A stretch of DNA of 64,000 nt from Anaeromyces robustus (lineage: Eukaryota; Neocallimastigomycota; Neocallimastigomycetes; Neocallimastigales; Neocallimastigaceae), in NCBI GenBank assembly GCA_002104895.1, contig MCFG01000179.1, positions 1 through 64,000 on the forward strand. Direction: 5' to 3'. This document shows, piece after piece, positions 18,366 to 39,871 of the stretch. The position numbers and the translations under genes are program-made. Within the stretch, counting starts at the first letter, position 1. Each line of letters begins with the position of its first letter. The notes below the pieces were generated by a model, which was not told the origin of the DNA, did not search any database, and worked only from the letters and a program-made list of their open reading frames with translations.

Positions 18366-19814
18366 TTAATTTAATTGATTTTTCAATAAAGAAGAAACTT
18401 CACTATATTGATCACCATTATCATTTTTATTATTATGATTTATTTGAATAATACTAGATAATTTACTATATTTTTTATGTAAAACATTAACGTTATCACT
18501 TCTACATTTTCTTAATTTTTTCAAATTTTCAGCTTCACTATTACTTTTTCTTAATAAGTTAAGAGATGCTTTACTACGTGTTTTATGTATAAAACTAGAA
18601 GCTTTATTTGAATGTTTTGAAGGTTGTATAGTTTCATTATAATCACTAATTGATAATGTAGATGATGAATTTGAAGTACGTTTAGAATGTGCTCTTTCTG
18701 GTTCATATTCGGGATCAATCATAATTGGTTCTGGTTGATAAATATCAGGAGTATGAAGTCCTCCATAAGAAACGGCTGATTCAGATTCAAGAGTTGGAGA
18801 ATGAAAAGATTGTAAAGGATTTGTAGTAAGAGTTCTATATTTTAAACGTCCTAAAGAATTAAGATATTCTTGACATGTTTCTGTAGCATTTTTATCTTCA
18901 TTTTTCATTCTTGGTAAACTATATTGATAACTTCTTTCAAGTGTATCATAATTATATGAATTTTCAAAACTTCTTTCCAATAACCTTTGTTTATAACGAC
19001 TATCCTTATTTTTTTTATATTTTCTTCTAATAATAATATAGAATAATAATATAATACCTATACTAACAATTACTAAAATAATTATTGATGGATAATCACT
19101 AGTTCTTTTAGGTTTACCATGACTATTATTTGTGTGATTATTTTCTAACTGATTTGACTGACTTGATAGACTACCATTACTATCCATTGTTATAGTATTA
19201 TTACCATTAGCTATGGATGATGTTTGAGTTATATCATTATTAATTGATGTACTATCATTTTGCTTATCATTATTATTATTATGATCACTATCTTTTTCTT
19301 TTACGGAAGAATTACCTACATTACTATTCTTTTCATCATCATTTTTATTATCATTTGATTTACTTTTATTATCAATTATATCTTTATTAGTTCCAATATA
19401 TCCACTTTCAATATTACCCATTCCAGGAATATTTCCTCCATTACCCCAAAAACCATTATTTCCACTATTACCATTATTAGGATTATTAATTTCAGAATGG
19501 AAACCTCCAGACCAAGGATTACCATTTACAGGATTAAAAGTTCCAGAATTATTATTTACAGGATTATTATTTCCAGGATTAAAAGGTCCAGGATTATTAT
19601 ATCCAGAATTATTGTTTCCAGAGTTAGGTACAGGATTATTATATCCAGAATTATTGTTTCCAGAGTTAGGTACAGGATTATTATATCCAGAATTATTGTT
19701 TCCAGAGTTAGGTACAGGATAATTAGGTACAGGATTATTCTTACTTGTACCAGGTATACTTTTAGTATTAGCTAGATTATTAAAATCAAAAGGATTTTTA
19801 TTTTGATTATCCAT
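18366..19814 (-). CDS. Single-pass membrane protein, paralogue of the 51.5 kb gene
   Basis: Intronless, 482 residues, starting MDNQNKNPFDFNN with no signal peptide. Residues about 27-110 are rich in Asn, Pro, Gly and Ser and include three near-identical 14-residue repeats (NPVPNSGNNNSGYN). A polar Asn/Ser stretch leads to one transmembrane helix at about 241-262, followed by RRKYKKNK, which predicts an outside N-terminus and a cytoplasmic C-terminus. The cytoplasmic part carries EDKNATETCQEYLNSLGRLK at about 303-322 and EPIMIDPE at about 360-367. The same two motifs occur in the same order in the gene at 51469-53190; the rest of the tails is hardly alike. The tail is rich in Ser, Arg and Lys. 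The layout recalls fungal wall sensors, but no known domain is seen, so the function is unknown. Confidence 0.85.
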   Translation of the reverse strand: MDNQNKNPFDFNNLANTKSIPGTSKNNPVPNYPVPNSGNNNSGYNNPVPNSGNNNSGYNNPVPNSGNNNSGYNNPGPFNPGNNNPVNNNSGTFNPVNGNPWSGGFHSEINNPNNGNSGNNGFWGNGGNIPGMGNIESGYIGTNKDIIDNKSKSNDNKNDDEKNSNVGNSSVKEKDSDHNNNNDKQNDSTSINNDITQTSSIANGNNTITMDSNGSLSSQSNQLENNHTNNSHGKPKRTSDYPSIIILVIVSIGIILLFYIIIRRKYKKNKDSRYKQRLLERSFENSYNYDTLERSYQYSLPRMKNEDKNATETCQEYLNSLGRLKYRTLTTNPLQSFHSPTLESESAVSYGGLHTPDIYQPEPIMIDPEYEPERAHSKRTSNSSSTLSISDYNETIQPSKHSNKASSFIHKTRSKASLNLLRKSNSEAENLKKLRKCRSDNVNVLHKKYSKLSSIIQINHNNKNDNGDQYSEVSSLLKNQLN

Positions 19815-19933
19815 CTTATTATCTTATAATAAAAAAATATTTATAAAGAATCTAAAGTGAAAATATAGAATAATTTATTTTCCCTTTTTATGTTACTTTC
19901 GTATATTTCTTTTATTTTTTTTGCTTTTTTTTG

Positions 19934-19966
<33 letters not shown>

Positions 19967-22829
19967 AAAAAAATGATAATATTAATATTTAAAAAAGATA
20001 GTAATAAATAAGTTTATTATATATTTAATTATATAATATATTGTAATATATTTATTATTATCTTTTTTAAAGTTATTGTATATATTATTATTTTTAAACT
20101 ACTACTTTAAAAAAATTTTTTTTAAAAAAATAGTTTTAATTTTATTTGAATTTTTTTATTAATAATTTCCTTTTTGCTTATGATTTTTATTTATTGTTTA
20201 TTTTTGTTAATAATTTTTTATTCCATTATTTTTTTTCCTTTTTTTACTCTTTTTTTATTGTTATAAGTTCAATAAAGTAAGATAATTGTATATATAATAT
20301 ATATAATTATATAAGTATTTATAAAAAAAAGTATCTGAACTGTAATGACTTATAAAAAAAAAAATTTTTTTTTTTTCCTTATTTCATTTACTATTAAACT
20401 TTTTCAAAATAATTATTAAGAATTAAAATTGAATAAAATGAAATTAATTATTAAAATGAAAAAAAAAATTTTTTCTTAAAAAACGGTAAATTATTCTTAT
20501 TTATATTTATATAAAAATTTTTTTAAATAATTAAACAATTTATATTATTGGATATGAACAAAATTTAAAAAATTAAAAAATAAAGTTAAAAGTCAATATT
20601 AATATATGTATATATTTTATATTGTTTTTATTTTATTATACATACCTGAATATACAATAAATTAAATATTAATTAAATATGGTTTATAATTAATTTTAAT
20701 ATAAATTAAAGTTTTTGAATTTAATTTAAAGTTTAATTCTAAATTAATTTACATACTAATGAAAAAAAAAATAAATATTATATAAAAATATGAATAATGC
20801 AATAATAATAAAATGGAATTATATAATAATTAATAAATTAATCTTTTAATATGTTTCATATCTCCATTTAAAGAAATTTAATTGGACCAAATAACTTTAT
20901 AATATTTTTATATAATAGTTTATTCTTTTTATTATTATTTTCAATGTTTTTTTTTTATTTTAATATAAACTTTGAAACCCTTAAATTAAATATATATTAA
21001 AGTTAAAATAGTATTATTTAAAAAAAAAAGTTAACAATAAAAAAAAATTGTGAAATATAATCAATTTTTTATAAATATAAATAAAATCCTTTTTATTTTA
21101 ATATATGTAAAGTATATATTAAGATATTAAAGGATTATATATTGTGTATATATAAGTTTTATATATTGTATATCAAATATATACTTTATATAATATATAT
21201 ATATTATATTATTATCTTATTATATTCAATATATTTAATCATTATACTATTATAAATGGTCATTTTATATTATAGTATATTTTATTCCATAAAATTTTTA
21301 TTATAAAATAATAAAAGAACATGAAAAAAGGTCTTTTTTTTTATTACCAAGTATTTATTAAAATATTTATTTACTTTTTTAGAAAAAATATTAATAATTA
21401 ACAATATTATTAATAATAAGAATTATTAATGATACATTTAATCAACTAATTTATTTAAAATATTTTCAAATATTCAATAAAAAAGTCTTCAACTGTTTGT
21501 TTATTTTATTAGCCATTCTAGTAAATAATATTAAAATAATTATACATTTATTAATATAATTTTTGTATATTTTATTTTTTTGTATATCCACTAACATATA
21601 CTGTAATTCATAAAATATTTTATCACTATTATTTGTTTTTTTTGAACCAATAATATGGAAAAAAAAAATTTACAAAATTATACAATTCAAAAAGAAAAAA
21701 TATAGAAAATGTAACAATTCTATATAATTTTTATATAATTTAAACTTTTTATATATAATAATATAATAATTCAAATTAATATTATATACATTAATATATA
21801 TATTTTTGTGTAACATATATTTTATGTATATTATAAATTTTTTAATATATAAATTTTAAATCAAAGCATGATTTTTTGAAATAACGGCAAAATTTTCAAT
21901 AAATAAGAATAAATATATTATAAAGGATGGTTAAACAATCTTGCCATATGATGTTTTAAATATTCAGTGGGAAAACTTTTGAATAATTAATATATATTAT
22001 ATAAATATACAAGATATAAAAATATAAAAATAACAAAGTTATTTGACAAAATTAAAAAAAAATTTATATAAATAATTATTTTGTATAATTAAAGTTTTAT
22101 CTTTAAACTTTATATATATTATAATAATTTTAAATTTATATTATTATATTATACACACGAGTTTTTTTTTTTTTTTTTTTTAAATATTATTAATAATAAT
22201 AAAAAATAAATAACAATTAATACTATTTAATAATAATTAATAATAATATATATTTAAGAATTATAAAAAAAAGTTATTGAGTAATAAAAAGTAAAAATGA
22301 AAAAAAAATTAATATTTCCTATTATATATAGTAATTAATAATTAGTAAAATAAAACAAAAATAAAAAGAACAATAAATAATAAATAATATTTTTATTTTT
22401 AATACAAAAGAATTATACAAGAATTAGTAATGAAAGAATAAAAGTTTGAATTTTTATTTTTTCTCTCTTTCTATATTTGTATATTTAATACAAGTTTATT
22501 AATTATTAACAAATACAAACATAACAATATTAATTAACTCTATTTTAATAATTTTCTTTGAAAACAATACTAATAAATTATTTAATATAATTTTTTGAAC
22601 CAAATAGTATTAATTAATTTTTTTTTAATTTACATTCATACTTTCCAATATTGGTAAGAGTAAAAATTTAAAAATTATACAAATGCCTCCCAACATCTTT
22701 TCAATTCATCATCTTTTCTATTCTATATTTATTTTGTTGTATTATTACTAAAATGATGCTTAACATAGTTAAAATGATATTTATTAAATAAATATAATAA
22801 ATTATAAATAACAGAAATGAAAATTATTA
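19815..22829. other. Intergenic, no gene seen
   Basis: A/T runs (for example a T run at 19937-19965) and simple AT-rich DNA. The first few hundred bases must contain the promoter of the membrane protein gene to the left. I see no supportable frame; 21860-21985 is slightly more complex but unrecognised. Confidence 0.6.
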
Positions 22830-24080
22830 TCAATAGTTATTATTATTATTTACTATTATTAAATGTGTTTTTAAATTATAAAACTGATCATATAACTCTT
22901 TGTTAATAGTAGAATATAAAATTCTATCAAACATATCTGTCCTGTCATTAATCTTTTTTTCTACATCCATAATAATGTTATTATGTTCGTTGGATATATT
23001 ATTTTCTAAAGTCATTTTAAATTAATATTAAATAATTTTCTATAGTCGTATTATCTAATCTATATATATATATCATCAACTAGTCTTTATTATTATTATA
23101 TGTATTATCAATTATTGTACTTTTATATTTATTTTATTTTCAGCATCATTTAATTGCTTTAATTTTAGATTTTTATTATTATTTGTTTCATTTTCTACAT
23201 TAAATGAATCATTAATATTATTTAAATAAATATTTTTATTATTATTAAAATCAACTATTTCATTTTTATAATCATCAAATATATATTTTTATTTAAATTA
23301 TCTATTATTATAAATTTTTGTATTTATTTCATTAAATAAATTCTTAAATTCGTCACTATCATTTTAAAATTTATCTTCACTAATATGTTTATAATAACTT
23401 ATTTCTTTATATATATTTATCATCTGGATCAACATTACAAATATCTTCTTTTTTTTTTTTATTAGAGTATATGGACATGGTATATGTCCATTTTCTAAAT
23501 CATTTTTAATAAAATGACATTTTTTGTTATTTGAATTATTGTTATCTTTTATAAGCATAAAATTAAGTTTTTTTTATAATAATTTTATTAATTTCAATTA
23601 ATTTCATCATAATCTATTGGTTCTTTTATATTATTAAAATACCTTTGATTACATAAACTATTACTTTTACACTACATAATAATAGATTAAAACAAATTAT
23701 TATCATGTATTGTTAAAGGATTAAGAATTAATAGATCATTAGGTATATCATTTACATTTGATATTTCGTAAGTCATATGTTTAATAAATATATAATTAAT
23801 ATTATTATTTTGAGGATTAATTTCAAGATTATCTTTATAAACTGGTTGAATAATTAATTCAACATTATTGGATATTGCAAAATCAAGAGGATTAGTATGT
23901 CAAAGTATATTATTACTTGTATCATAATTATCACTAATATTTTTATAATCATAAAGTTCTTTGGCAGGAAGAAATATTCTTTAGCTTTTTTATTTTCTAT
24001 AGTCCTTAAAATAAGAATTATGTATTTTATTGTTGCGTTAATATTTTCAAAAGTTGAAAATATTAGTTATGACTACTACT
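22830..24080 (-). pseudogene. Decayed protein-coding gene of unknown family
   Basis: Read on the minus strand, this region gives pieces of plausible protein separated by stops and frame changes. Clear stretches include NPLDFAISNNVELIIQPVYK near 23890-23830, NIKEPIDYDEIN near 23620, CHFIKNDLENGHIPCPYTLI near 23520-23460 and MDVEKKINDRTDMFDRIL near 22970-22915. The residue mix is far less simple than chance frames in this DNA. At least five breaks are needed to read through. Introns could explain some of them, but convincing donor and acceptor pairs were not found for most. The family is not recognised. Confidence 0.5.
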
Positions 24081-32346
<8,266 letters not shown>

Positions 32347-32392
32347 ATTTGGAAAATGCAATTAAATTAAATTTTTAAATATAAATTAGGGG

Positions 32393-32640
32393 AAAAAATA
32401 AAAATTAAAATGAAAATAAAAATGAAAATAGAAATAAAAATAAAAAATAAAAATAATTAATTTATTAAAAATTTTCATCATTATTATTATCTTCAATAAT
32501 ATTATTTTTTATATTTGAATATACTATATAATAATGATGATTAATTTTAATTAATTAATTTTTTTATTTATTTATTTTCATTTTATTTTTATTTTTATAT
32601 TTTTATTTCTATTTTCGTTTTATTTTAATTTTTTATTTTT
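32393..32640. repeat. Foldback structure downstream of the LRR gene
   Basis: An A-rich arm (about 32393-32490, with GAAAATAGAAATAAAAATAA) is mirrored by a T-rich inverted arm (about 32530-32640, with TATTTCTATTTTCGTTTTAT), including the inner pair TTTTCATCATTATT and AATAATGATGATTAA. It starts about 45 bases after the stop codon, so it is probably in or just past the 3' end of the transcript. A small foldback element is the alternative. Confidence 0.55.
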
Positions 32641-33499
32641 TTTATATTTTTATTTTTATTTATATTATTTTTTATTATTTTTTAATATTTTCTTTTTTTA
32701 ATTTTTAATTTAAAATTAAATATTTTTATATTTTCATTTTATTTTCTTTACTATTTTTAATATGTATTATGAATTTATTTATTTTTTTTTAAAAATTTTA
32801 AAATTTATTTATCAATGTATAAAATATTTTAAAAAAATATAGTATATATATTTATATATATTATTTATAATTTAACACTTTATATTACTTTATTTTTTAA
32901 TTTTTATTTTTTGACTTATATTTTTTTAACTTTAGTTTTATAATTATTATTATTATTATTATCAAATCAAACTAAATATGTATGTATTAAATTATTACTA
33001 AGAATAATTATTATAAATAATTATCATAAATGAAACAATAACCCCAAAAATAATGATAATACTAATACTAATGCTACTACTACTAATAATAATAGTAATA
33101 ATAATTTTATGTAATAAATGTTAGAATAATAATAAATAATAAAAAATAAAAAACAAAAAATAAAAAAAATAAAATATCCATAAATTTATACAATAATCAA
33201 AAAGTTAATGATAATATATTTGTTATATTTTTTTATCTTTATATGATTTTTATTTATTATTTATTATTACAATCACCACTACCATTACCATTATTATAAT
33301 AATTGTTACTTTTATAAGAAGTAAATTAAAATATATATATATATATATAATAAATTATAATAATAACAATAATGTAAATGATAATGTTAATGATAACAAT
33401 AATATAAAGGCAGTAAAATAAATAATGTAATAATTTAATCATTCATCATTAATGATCTATTGTATAATATTATAATTTTATGTTATTTCTTTTTTATTT
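32641..33499. other. Intergenic, no gene seen
   Basis: AT-rich with TTA and AAT tracts. AAGGCAGT at about 33409-33416 is the reverse complement of the ACTGCCTT motif found twice in each SPFH promoter downstream. Confidence 0.55.
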
Positions 33500-33549
33500 A
33501 TATCATAAAAATATTTAGTTTTATATATATAAAATGTTTTATAAAATAG

Positions 33550-33581
<32 letters not shown>

Positions 33582-33811
33582 GAATTATGCACAATGTGTA
33601 TAATGTGCTTTTTTTTTTTTTGTATCATATCATATTCAAAAAAGTATTATACATTATTTTTATTATTATTATTTTTTTTTTGTTGATATATTAAAAATAT
33701 GTCAAATGATAATAGAAAATTCTTTAATTTAAATTAATATTTTTAGGAAAAATTTTTTTTAGCTTTATGGAGAATATTCTGATCTAAAAAAAAAAAAAAA
33801 ACTTGATTTGT

Positions 33812-33968
<157 letters not shown>

Positions 33969-34541
33969 AAAATTATTTAAATAAAATCATTTATTTGACA
34001 CTTTCTCTTATTTAAAAGAAACCTGTTACATTAAATATTAAAAGTTTTTTTTTTTTTTTTTTTTTATAAATTTAAATTTTAAATATATTATTTTGAACCT
34101 TAAATTTGTATTTGTTTAAAAAAAATTATAAAAAAAATATATATTTTTAATATAAAATATTATTTTTTAAAATTATTTTATATATATATAAACGTTTTTT
34201 TGTTGCTGTTTTGTTTTAGATTTTTGACAATAATTATTACAACATAACAATAAAAAAAAAAAAAAGAAAAAAAAATAGAATAACATTAATTCAATGAATT
34301 TTTTTTCCTTTTTTTTAGAATCATTATGATAAACACATGTTATTCTTATTATTTTAATTCTTTTTTTTTTTTTTAATTTTTATTTTAATAATAATTAAAA
34401 AAAATAAAATAAAAGAATAAATTATTAAATAATATTAAATAAAAAATAATAATATTGTTATATATTATATATTATAATATACTTTTTAAAATAATAATAA
34501 TAATAATAAATTTTTATTTTTATAATAATTTTTATTATTTA

Positions 34542-34808
34542 CTGCCTTCATAAAAATTTAAAAATAATAATAATAAAAAAATTTTTTTTTTTTAATTTTT
34601 ATTTTTATTTTTTTATTTAAAATTTCAAAAATAATAATAATAAAAAAAATTTTTTTTTATAATTAATAATTATTATTATTTTTATATTTAAATTATTTAA
34701 TATACTGCCTTTTTATAGTTCAGTAGGTAATTAAAAATTTTTATTAATTAATTAAAAATCTTTTATCTAATTCTCTCTCTTACATATTTTATTTTTATAT
34801 AAATAGTC
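34542..34808 (+). promoter_or_regulatory. Promoter of SPFH gene 1
   Basis: CTGCCTT at 34542-34548, a second extended motif CTGCCTTTTTATAGTTCAG at 34705-34723, and the TATA box TATATAAATAGTC at 34796-34808, about 442 bases before the start codon. The same three elements precede all four copies. The leader between TATA and ATG is almost free of C and T and contains CAAAAA and AAAATAAAAT repeats. Confidence 0.65.
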
Positions 34809-35237
34809 TATATTTTTTTCAAAAAATAAAAAACCAAAAAACAAAAAAACAAAAACAAAAACAAAAACAAAAACAAAAACAAAAACAAAAAGATTTATAT
34901 ATAAGTATAATTAAAAAATAAAACTATAAAAAATTAACAATTAAATAATACTATTTAAAATAAAATAAAAATAATTAAAAAATTAAATAAAAATAAAATA
35001 AAATAAAATAAAATAAAATAAAATTAAATAAAATAAAATTAAAATAAAATAAAATTAAAAAATAAAATAAATTAAATAAAATAAAATTAAAATAAAATAA
35101 AATTAAAAAATAAAATAAAATAAAATTAAATAAAATAAAAATAAAATAAAATAAAATTAAAATAAAATAAAACAAAATAAAATTAAATAAAGTAAAATTA
35201 ATTATTAAATAAAAAAAATAAAAAAAAGCAAAAGAAA

Positions 35238-36086
35238 ATGGATTTAAATCTTGACAATACCGAATTAAAAAAAGAAAAATGGATCAAAAGAGGGATAATC
35301 ATTTTTATTGTGATTGGTTTTGGTATAATGCTTTTATTTAATAGTTTTACAATAATTGATGCAGGTCATACTGGTGTTACTATAAATTTAGGTAAAGTAT
35401 CGGATAAAGTACTTAGTGAAGGATTTCATTTTAAATTACCATTTATATCAACAATTGTTCAAATTGATAACAGAGTAATTAAAACAGAAAAAGCATCTAA
35501 TGCTGCTTCTAAAGATTTACAAACGATTTCATCAAAAGTAGCTGTAAATTATAGAGTAAATCCTACTTATTCTGCTAGTGTTTATAAAAATGTAGGAAAA
35601 GATTTTAATAATGTTATTGTAAATCCAGCTATTGAAGATTGTGTTAAGTCAGTAGCAGCAAAATATAATGCTGAACAACTTATTACTAATCGATCAGTAG
35701 TATCTAATGAAATGGAAAAAGAAATTTCACAAAAAATTAATCCTTATGGACTTTATATTGAAGTACTTAATATAATTGATTTTGATTTTTCCGATGAATT
35801 TAATAAAGCTATTGAAGCTAAACAAACAGCTCAACAACAAGCATTAAAAGCTGAACAAGATTTAGCAAGAATCAAAGTTGAAGCACAACAATTAGTAGAA
35901 AAAGCTAAAGCAGAATCAGAATCTTATCAACTTAAAAATCAACAAATTACAGATAAAGTAATTATGATGGAATTTATTGAAAAATGGAATGGTAAACTTC
36001 CAACAGTTACTTCTGGTGGATCAGCATTATTTGATATAAATTCGATTATTAATACAGAATCCATTAAAAATGAAAATAAATCCTAA
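35238..36086 (+). CDS. SPFH/band-7 (prohibitin-like) membrane protein, copy 1
   Basis: Intronless, 282 residues. A short polar N-terminus (MDLNLDNTELKKEKWIKRG) is followed by one hydrophobic anchor at about residues 20-41 and then the SPFH domain: AGHTGVTINLGKVSDKVLSE, GFHFKLPFISTIVQIDNRV, then KVAVNYRVNP and YGLYIEVLNIIDFDFSDEF. A helical segment rich in Ala, Glu, Gln and Lys runs from about 190 to 240, as in SPFH coiled coils. The C-terminus KWNGKLPTVTSGGSALFDI resembles that of bacterial prohibitin-family proteins as I remember them, rather than mitochondrial PHB1/PHB2. Such proteins form ring-like membrane scaffolds and regulate membrane proteases; that role here is inference. Start chosen at the ATG in the conserved AAAAGAAAATGG context. 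Copy 1 is closer to the broken copy 4 (GKDFNN, NEMEKE) than to copies 2 and 3 (GQDFNN, VEMEKE). Confidence 0.9.
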   Translation: MDLNLDNTELKKEKWIKRGIIIFIVIGFGIMLLFNSFTIIDAGHTGVTINLGKVSDKVLSEGFHFKLPFISTIVQIDNRVIKTEKASNAASKDLQTISSKVAVNYRVNPTYSASVYKNVGKDFNNVIVNPAIEDCVKSVAAKYNAEQLITNRSVVSNEMEKEISQKINPYGLYIEVLNIIDFDFSDEFNKAIEAKQTAQQQALKAEQDLARIKVEAQQLVEKAKAESESYQLKNQQITDKVIMMEFIEKWNGKLPTVTSGGSALFDINSIINTESIKNENKS

Positions 36087-37050
36087 ATAATAATAATAAT
36101 AATAAATTCAAGAGAAATAAAAAAGAAATTTCAAAAAAAAATATATAATATATTATAAAATATAAAATAATGATTCCGTTTTTCTTTTCTTTTTTATCTA
36201 TTGAGATAAAAATTATTTTTTTTTTCTAAAAAAAAAAAAAAAGTAATATGAATAATGAATTATTAATTCTATATCTACTTTTTTTTTCTTTTACATCTAA
36301 CGCATTCAATTCAACATTAAAAAAAATAAAAAAAAATTAAAAAAAACTAAATAGTATAATAAAATAAAAAAAATCTATTAAATAATTAAATTAATATACC
36401 TTTTATTTTTTTTTTATTTTATAATTTTCTAATAATATAAATATTTATATAAAGTTATAAAAAAAAAAATTTTTTTTAAATTTTTGTAAAATATATTATA
36501 CATAAAATAAAGATATAAATAATCAATACTAATTCTATTATTTAAATATCGTTTTTATAATATCTAATATAATAAATAATGTAATAAAATTTTTTTTTAA
36601 ATAATAATAAAAAAACATAATAAAATAAAAAATAAAAAATAAAAAAAATAATGTTTTATAATATTTCTTTTCTTCTTTTTATTTATTATTTTAATATCAA
36701 TATTATTATATTCATTATATTTGTATTTTTTTGTCTTTCTTTTTTATTAATAATGTCATAAAAATTGATAAAATATTTAATTATATATATATATATATAA
36801 ATGTTTATATAAAATGTTTATATAAAATAGAAAATATACATATATATATATATAAATAAAAGAATCATACGCAATGTGTACAATGTGTATTTTTTTTTTT
36901 TTGAATCATTTTCAAAAAAGTATTATACATTATTTTTTTTGTTGATTTATTAAAAAATATGTCAAATGTAAATAAGAAATTCTTTAATAAAGATTTAAAA
37001 AGTATATTTTTAACTTTATTGAGAAATTCTTATCTCGAAAAAAAAAAAAA

Positions 37051-37057
37051 TAAATAA

Positions 37058-37144
<87 letters not shown>

Positions 37145-37153
37145 ATACATATA

Positions 37154-37198
<45 letters not shown>

Positions 37199-37268
37199 AT
37201 ACATATATAAAAATAAATAAATAAATAAATACATATATAAAATTAAATAAATAAATAAATAAATAAAT
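37051..37268. repeat. (AAAT)n with ACATATATAAA interruptions, unit 2
   Basis: AAAT array of about 218 bases with three interruptions of the same sequence, a sign of internal block duplication. Confidence 0.9.
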
Positions 37269-37806
37269 GAAATTATTTAAATAATTTTATTTAAACAAGA
37301 GAAACTGTCAAATAAAAGAAACTGTCAAATTAAATAATAGGAGTTTTTTTTCAATAAATTTAAATAAGAGAATCTGTCAAATTAAATAATAAGAGTTTTT
37401 TTTTTTCAATAAATTTAATTATATTATATTATTTTGAACCTTAAATATGTATTTGTTTAAAAAAAAAAAGAATTAAAAAAAATTTTTTTTTTAATATGAA
37501 ATATTATTCTAAAAAATTATTTTATAAAAAAAAAAGTTTTTTGTAATTGTTTTGTATTAGATTTTTGACAATAATTATTACAACATAACAATAAAAAAGA
37601 AAAAAAAACAAGATTAATTCTATGAATTTTTTTTTCTTTTTTTTAGAATTATTATGAATCACTTAATAATAATTGTGAAAAACACATGTCATTCTTATTA
37701 TTTTAATTATTATTTTTTTTTAATTTTTATTTAAATAATAATAATAAAAAAAGAAAAAAAAAGAATAAATTATTAAATAATATTAAATAAAATAATATTG
37801 TTATAT

Positions 37807-38920
37807 CCAGTGGTTCTTAAACGAAGAATTTTTTCTTTCCATATTATCAATATTTTAAACTACTATTCTCTCCTTTTAGGTTCTAACAAGATTAAAACTA
37901 AAAAAGCCCAATTTATATTCAATAGAGGATTATTTTGGAGTTTTGGACACAAATCTATTAACCCTAACATTTGCACTTGTATACTATAACTTTGGTTTAT
38001 TCCCTTTTCAGCGATTTGTGCTATATAACTCAAATTCGTTGTTTCGATAAGTGTGGAAAATCTTCTTGTATTATTAAAGAACTAATCACAAACATCCCTA
38101 CAATGCCTTATTATTATTCATAGATTAAAGATTCTTGTGCCCTAAAGAAGAAATTAAAAGATCTTTCAAAAAAGGAAATTAAGGATAAGTATTTATTGAG
38201 AGAGAAACACTAACGAAAAATCCAGATAAAAGAGCTTCTATATACATGGAAAAATATATATATAGACTTTCCAAAGATATACAGGATCTTGCTCTATCTT
38301 ACTTCCAATACCAACTTGGGTTCTTCTAGATTATGAGAATATGTAGCGGTTTTTAATTTAACTATAAGTTTCTACTTAAAGAAAAGATAAACGTTCACTT
38401 GAAAACTTTACTACGTGCTGTCCTTGTTGTGGTGAAAAAAACACAAAGTTATTCTCATTGTTCATGGATATTCAATTATAAGGCCTTTGAACAGGATAGA
38501 AATACAATTCTTTAAACACGTGCTGATGACTTATTCTTGAAATTTGCCTTAACTAATGAAGTTAATATATATATTACTTGATACTTAACACTTTCCTTGA
38601 TGGGTGTTATGCATTTGAAAAACTAAAAATGGTTGGGGAACAAAGGTAGTGGCATAAACAAATTTATTAAAAGTTCATCCGAGTTTTCTGTTCCGGATAT
38701 TGTGGGTTTATCGCATTTTTTTACTGTTGTTATACCGATTGTAAAAATACTCTATCGGATTTTTCTCAAATGGCATAATAAACAATAAGAATATTCCGGG
38801 GGGACTTCATAGGCGTTGACATCGAAAAGATAATGCATGAAATTTATTCCGATACAGATTCGAATGATATTTCATTTATTGAATGGAAAAGGTTAGAAGT
38901 TTAACTTCTTTCCTTTTTAT
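37807..38920 (+). mobile_element. LINE (non-LTR retrotransposon) 3' remnant A
   Basis: The base composition is much less AT-rich than the surroundings. Plus-strand fragments read like the C-terminal part of a LINE polyprotein: KAQFIFNRGLFWSFGHKSIN near 37895, a Lys/Glu-rich helical stretch near 38130-38230, and a Cys cluster CCPCCGE at 38416-38436 followed by an Asp-Arg-Asn-Thr-Ile stretch, as in the C-terminal zinc-finger region of many LINEs. The frame changes repeatedly, so the copy is dead. The last 430 bases (about 38484-38915) match remnant B at 44960-45440, including the shared end with AGGTTAGAAGTTTAACTT. The DNA just before it (about 37694-37806) recurs just after it (about 39095-39265), so it is embedded in a local duplication. 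Confidence 0.65.
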
Positions 38921-39371
38921 TGATTTAATTAAATGTTTTTTAATTTGATTATATTTCATGTTTAATATATATATTCTTTATTTTAATGTAATATATATGT
39001 CACATGCATGTTTAATTTAAATTAATAATTTTTAATAAAGATTAATCCTAGTCTAAATTCTATGAATTTTTTTTTTTTTCTAGAATTATTATGAATCATG
39101 TTATTCTTATTATTTTAATTCTTTTTTTTTTTTTTCTAGAATTATTATGAATTATTTTATTCTTATTATTTTAATTCTTTTTTTTTTTAATTTTTATTTT
39201 AATAATAATAATAAAAAAAAACAAAAGAATAAATCATTTAATAATATTAAATAAAATAATATTGTTATATATTATATATTATTATATACTTAATTATAAT
39301 TATTTATTTAAAAAAAAATTAATAATAAAAAATTTAATTTTTTTTTTATTTTTAATAATTTTTATTGTTCA

Positions 39372-39548
39372 CTGCCTTAAAAATTTATAATAATAATTAA
39401 TTAATTAAAAAAAAAAAAAACAAAAATTTTTATGTATTCAAATTATTAAATATACTGCCTTTTTACAGTTCAGTAGAAAATTAAAATTTTAATTAATTAA
39501 AAGATTTTTTATCTAATTCTCTTTCATATTTTTTTTATATAAATAGTC
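39372..39548 (+). promoter_or_regulatory. Promoter of SPFH gene 2
   Basis: CTGCCTT at 39372-39378, CTGCCTTTTTACAGTTCAG at 39455-39473 and TATATAAATAGTC at 39536-39548, followed by a purine-rich leader of about 320 bases. Confidence 0.65.
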
Positions 39549-39871
39549 GATATTTCTTTCAAAAAATAAAAAACCAAAAAACAAGAAAACAAAAACAAAA
39601 ACAAAAAGATTTATATACAAATATAATTAAAAAATAAAACTATAAAAATTAACAATTAAATAATACTAAATAAAATAAAATAAAATAAATTAAAAAATTA
39701 AATAAAAATAAAATAAAATAAATAAAATAAAATAAAATAAAAAATAAATAATAAAATAAAATAAAATAAAAAAAAATAAAATTAAATAAAATTAAATAAA
39801 ATAAATTAAATTAAGTAAAATTAATTATTAAATAAAAAAAAAAAAAAAACAAAAAAAAAAAACAAAAGAAA

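Noticed and set aside
34975-37234. Phe/Leu/Tyr/Ile-rich minus-strand frames
   Set aside because: They are translations of AAAATAAAAT leader repeats and AAAT microsatellites.
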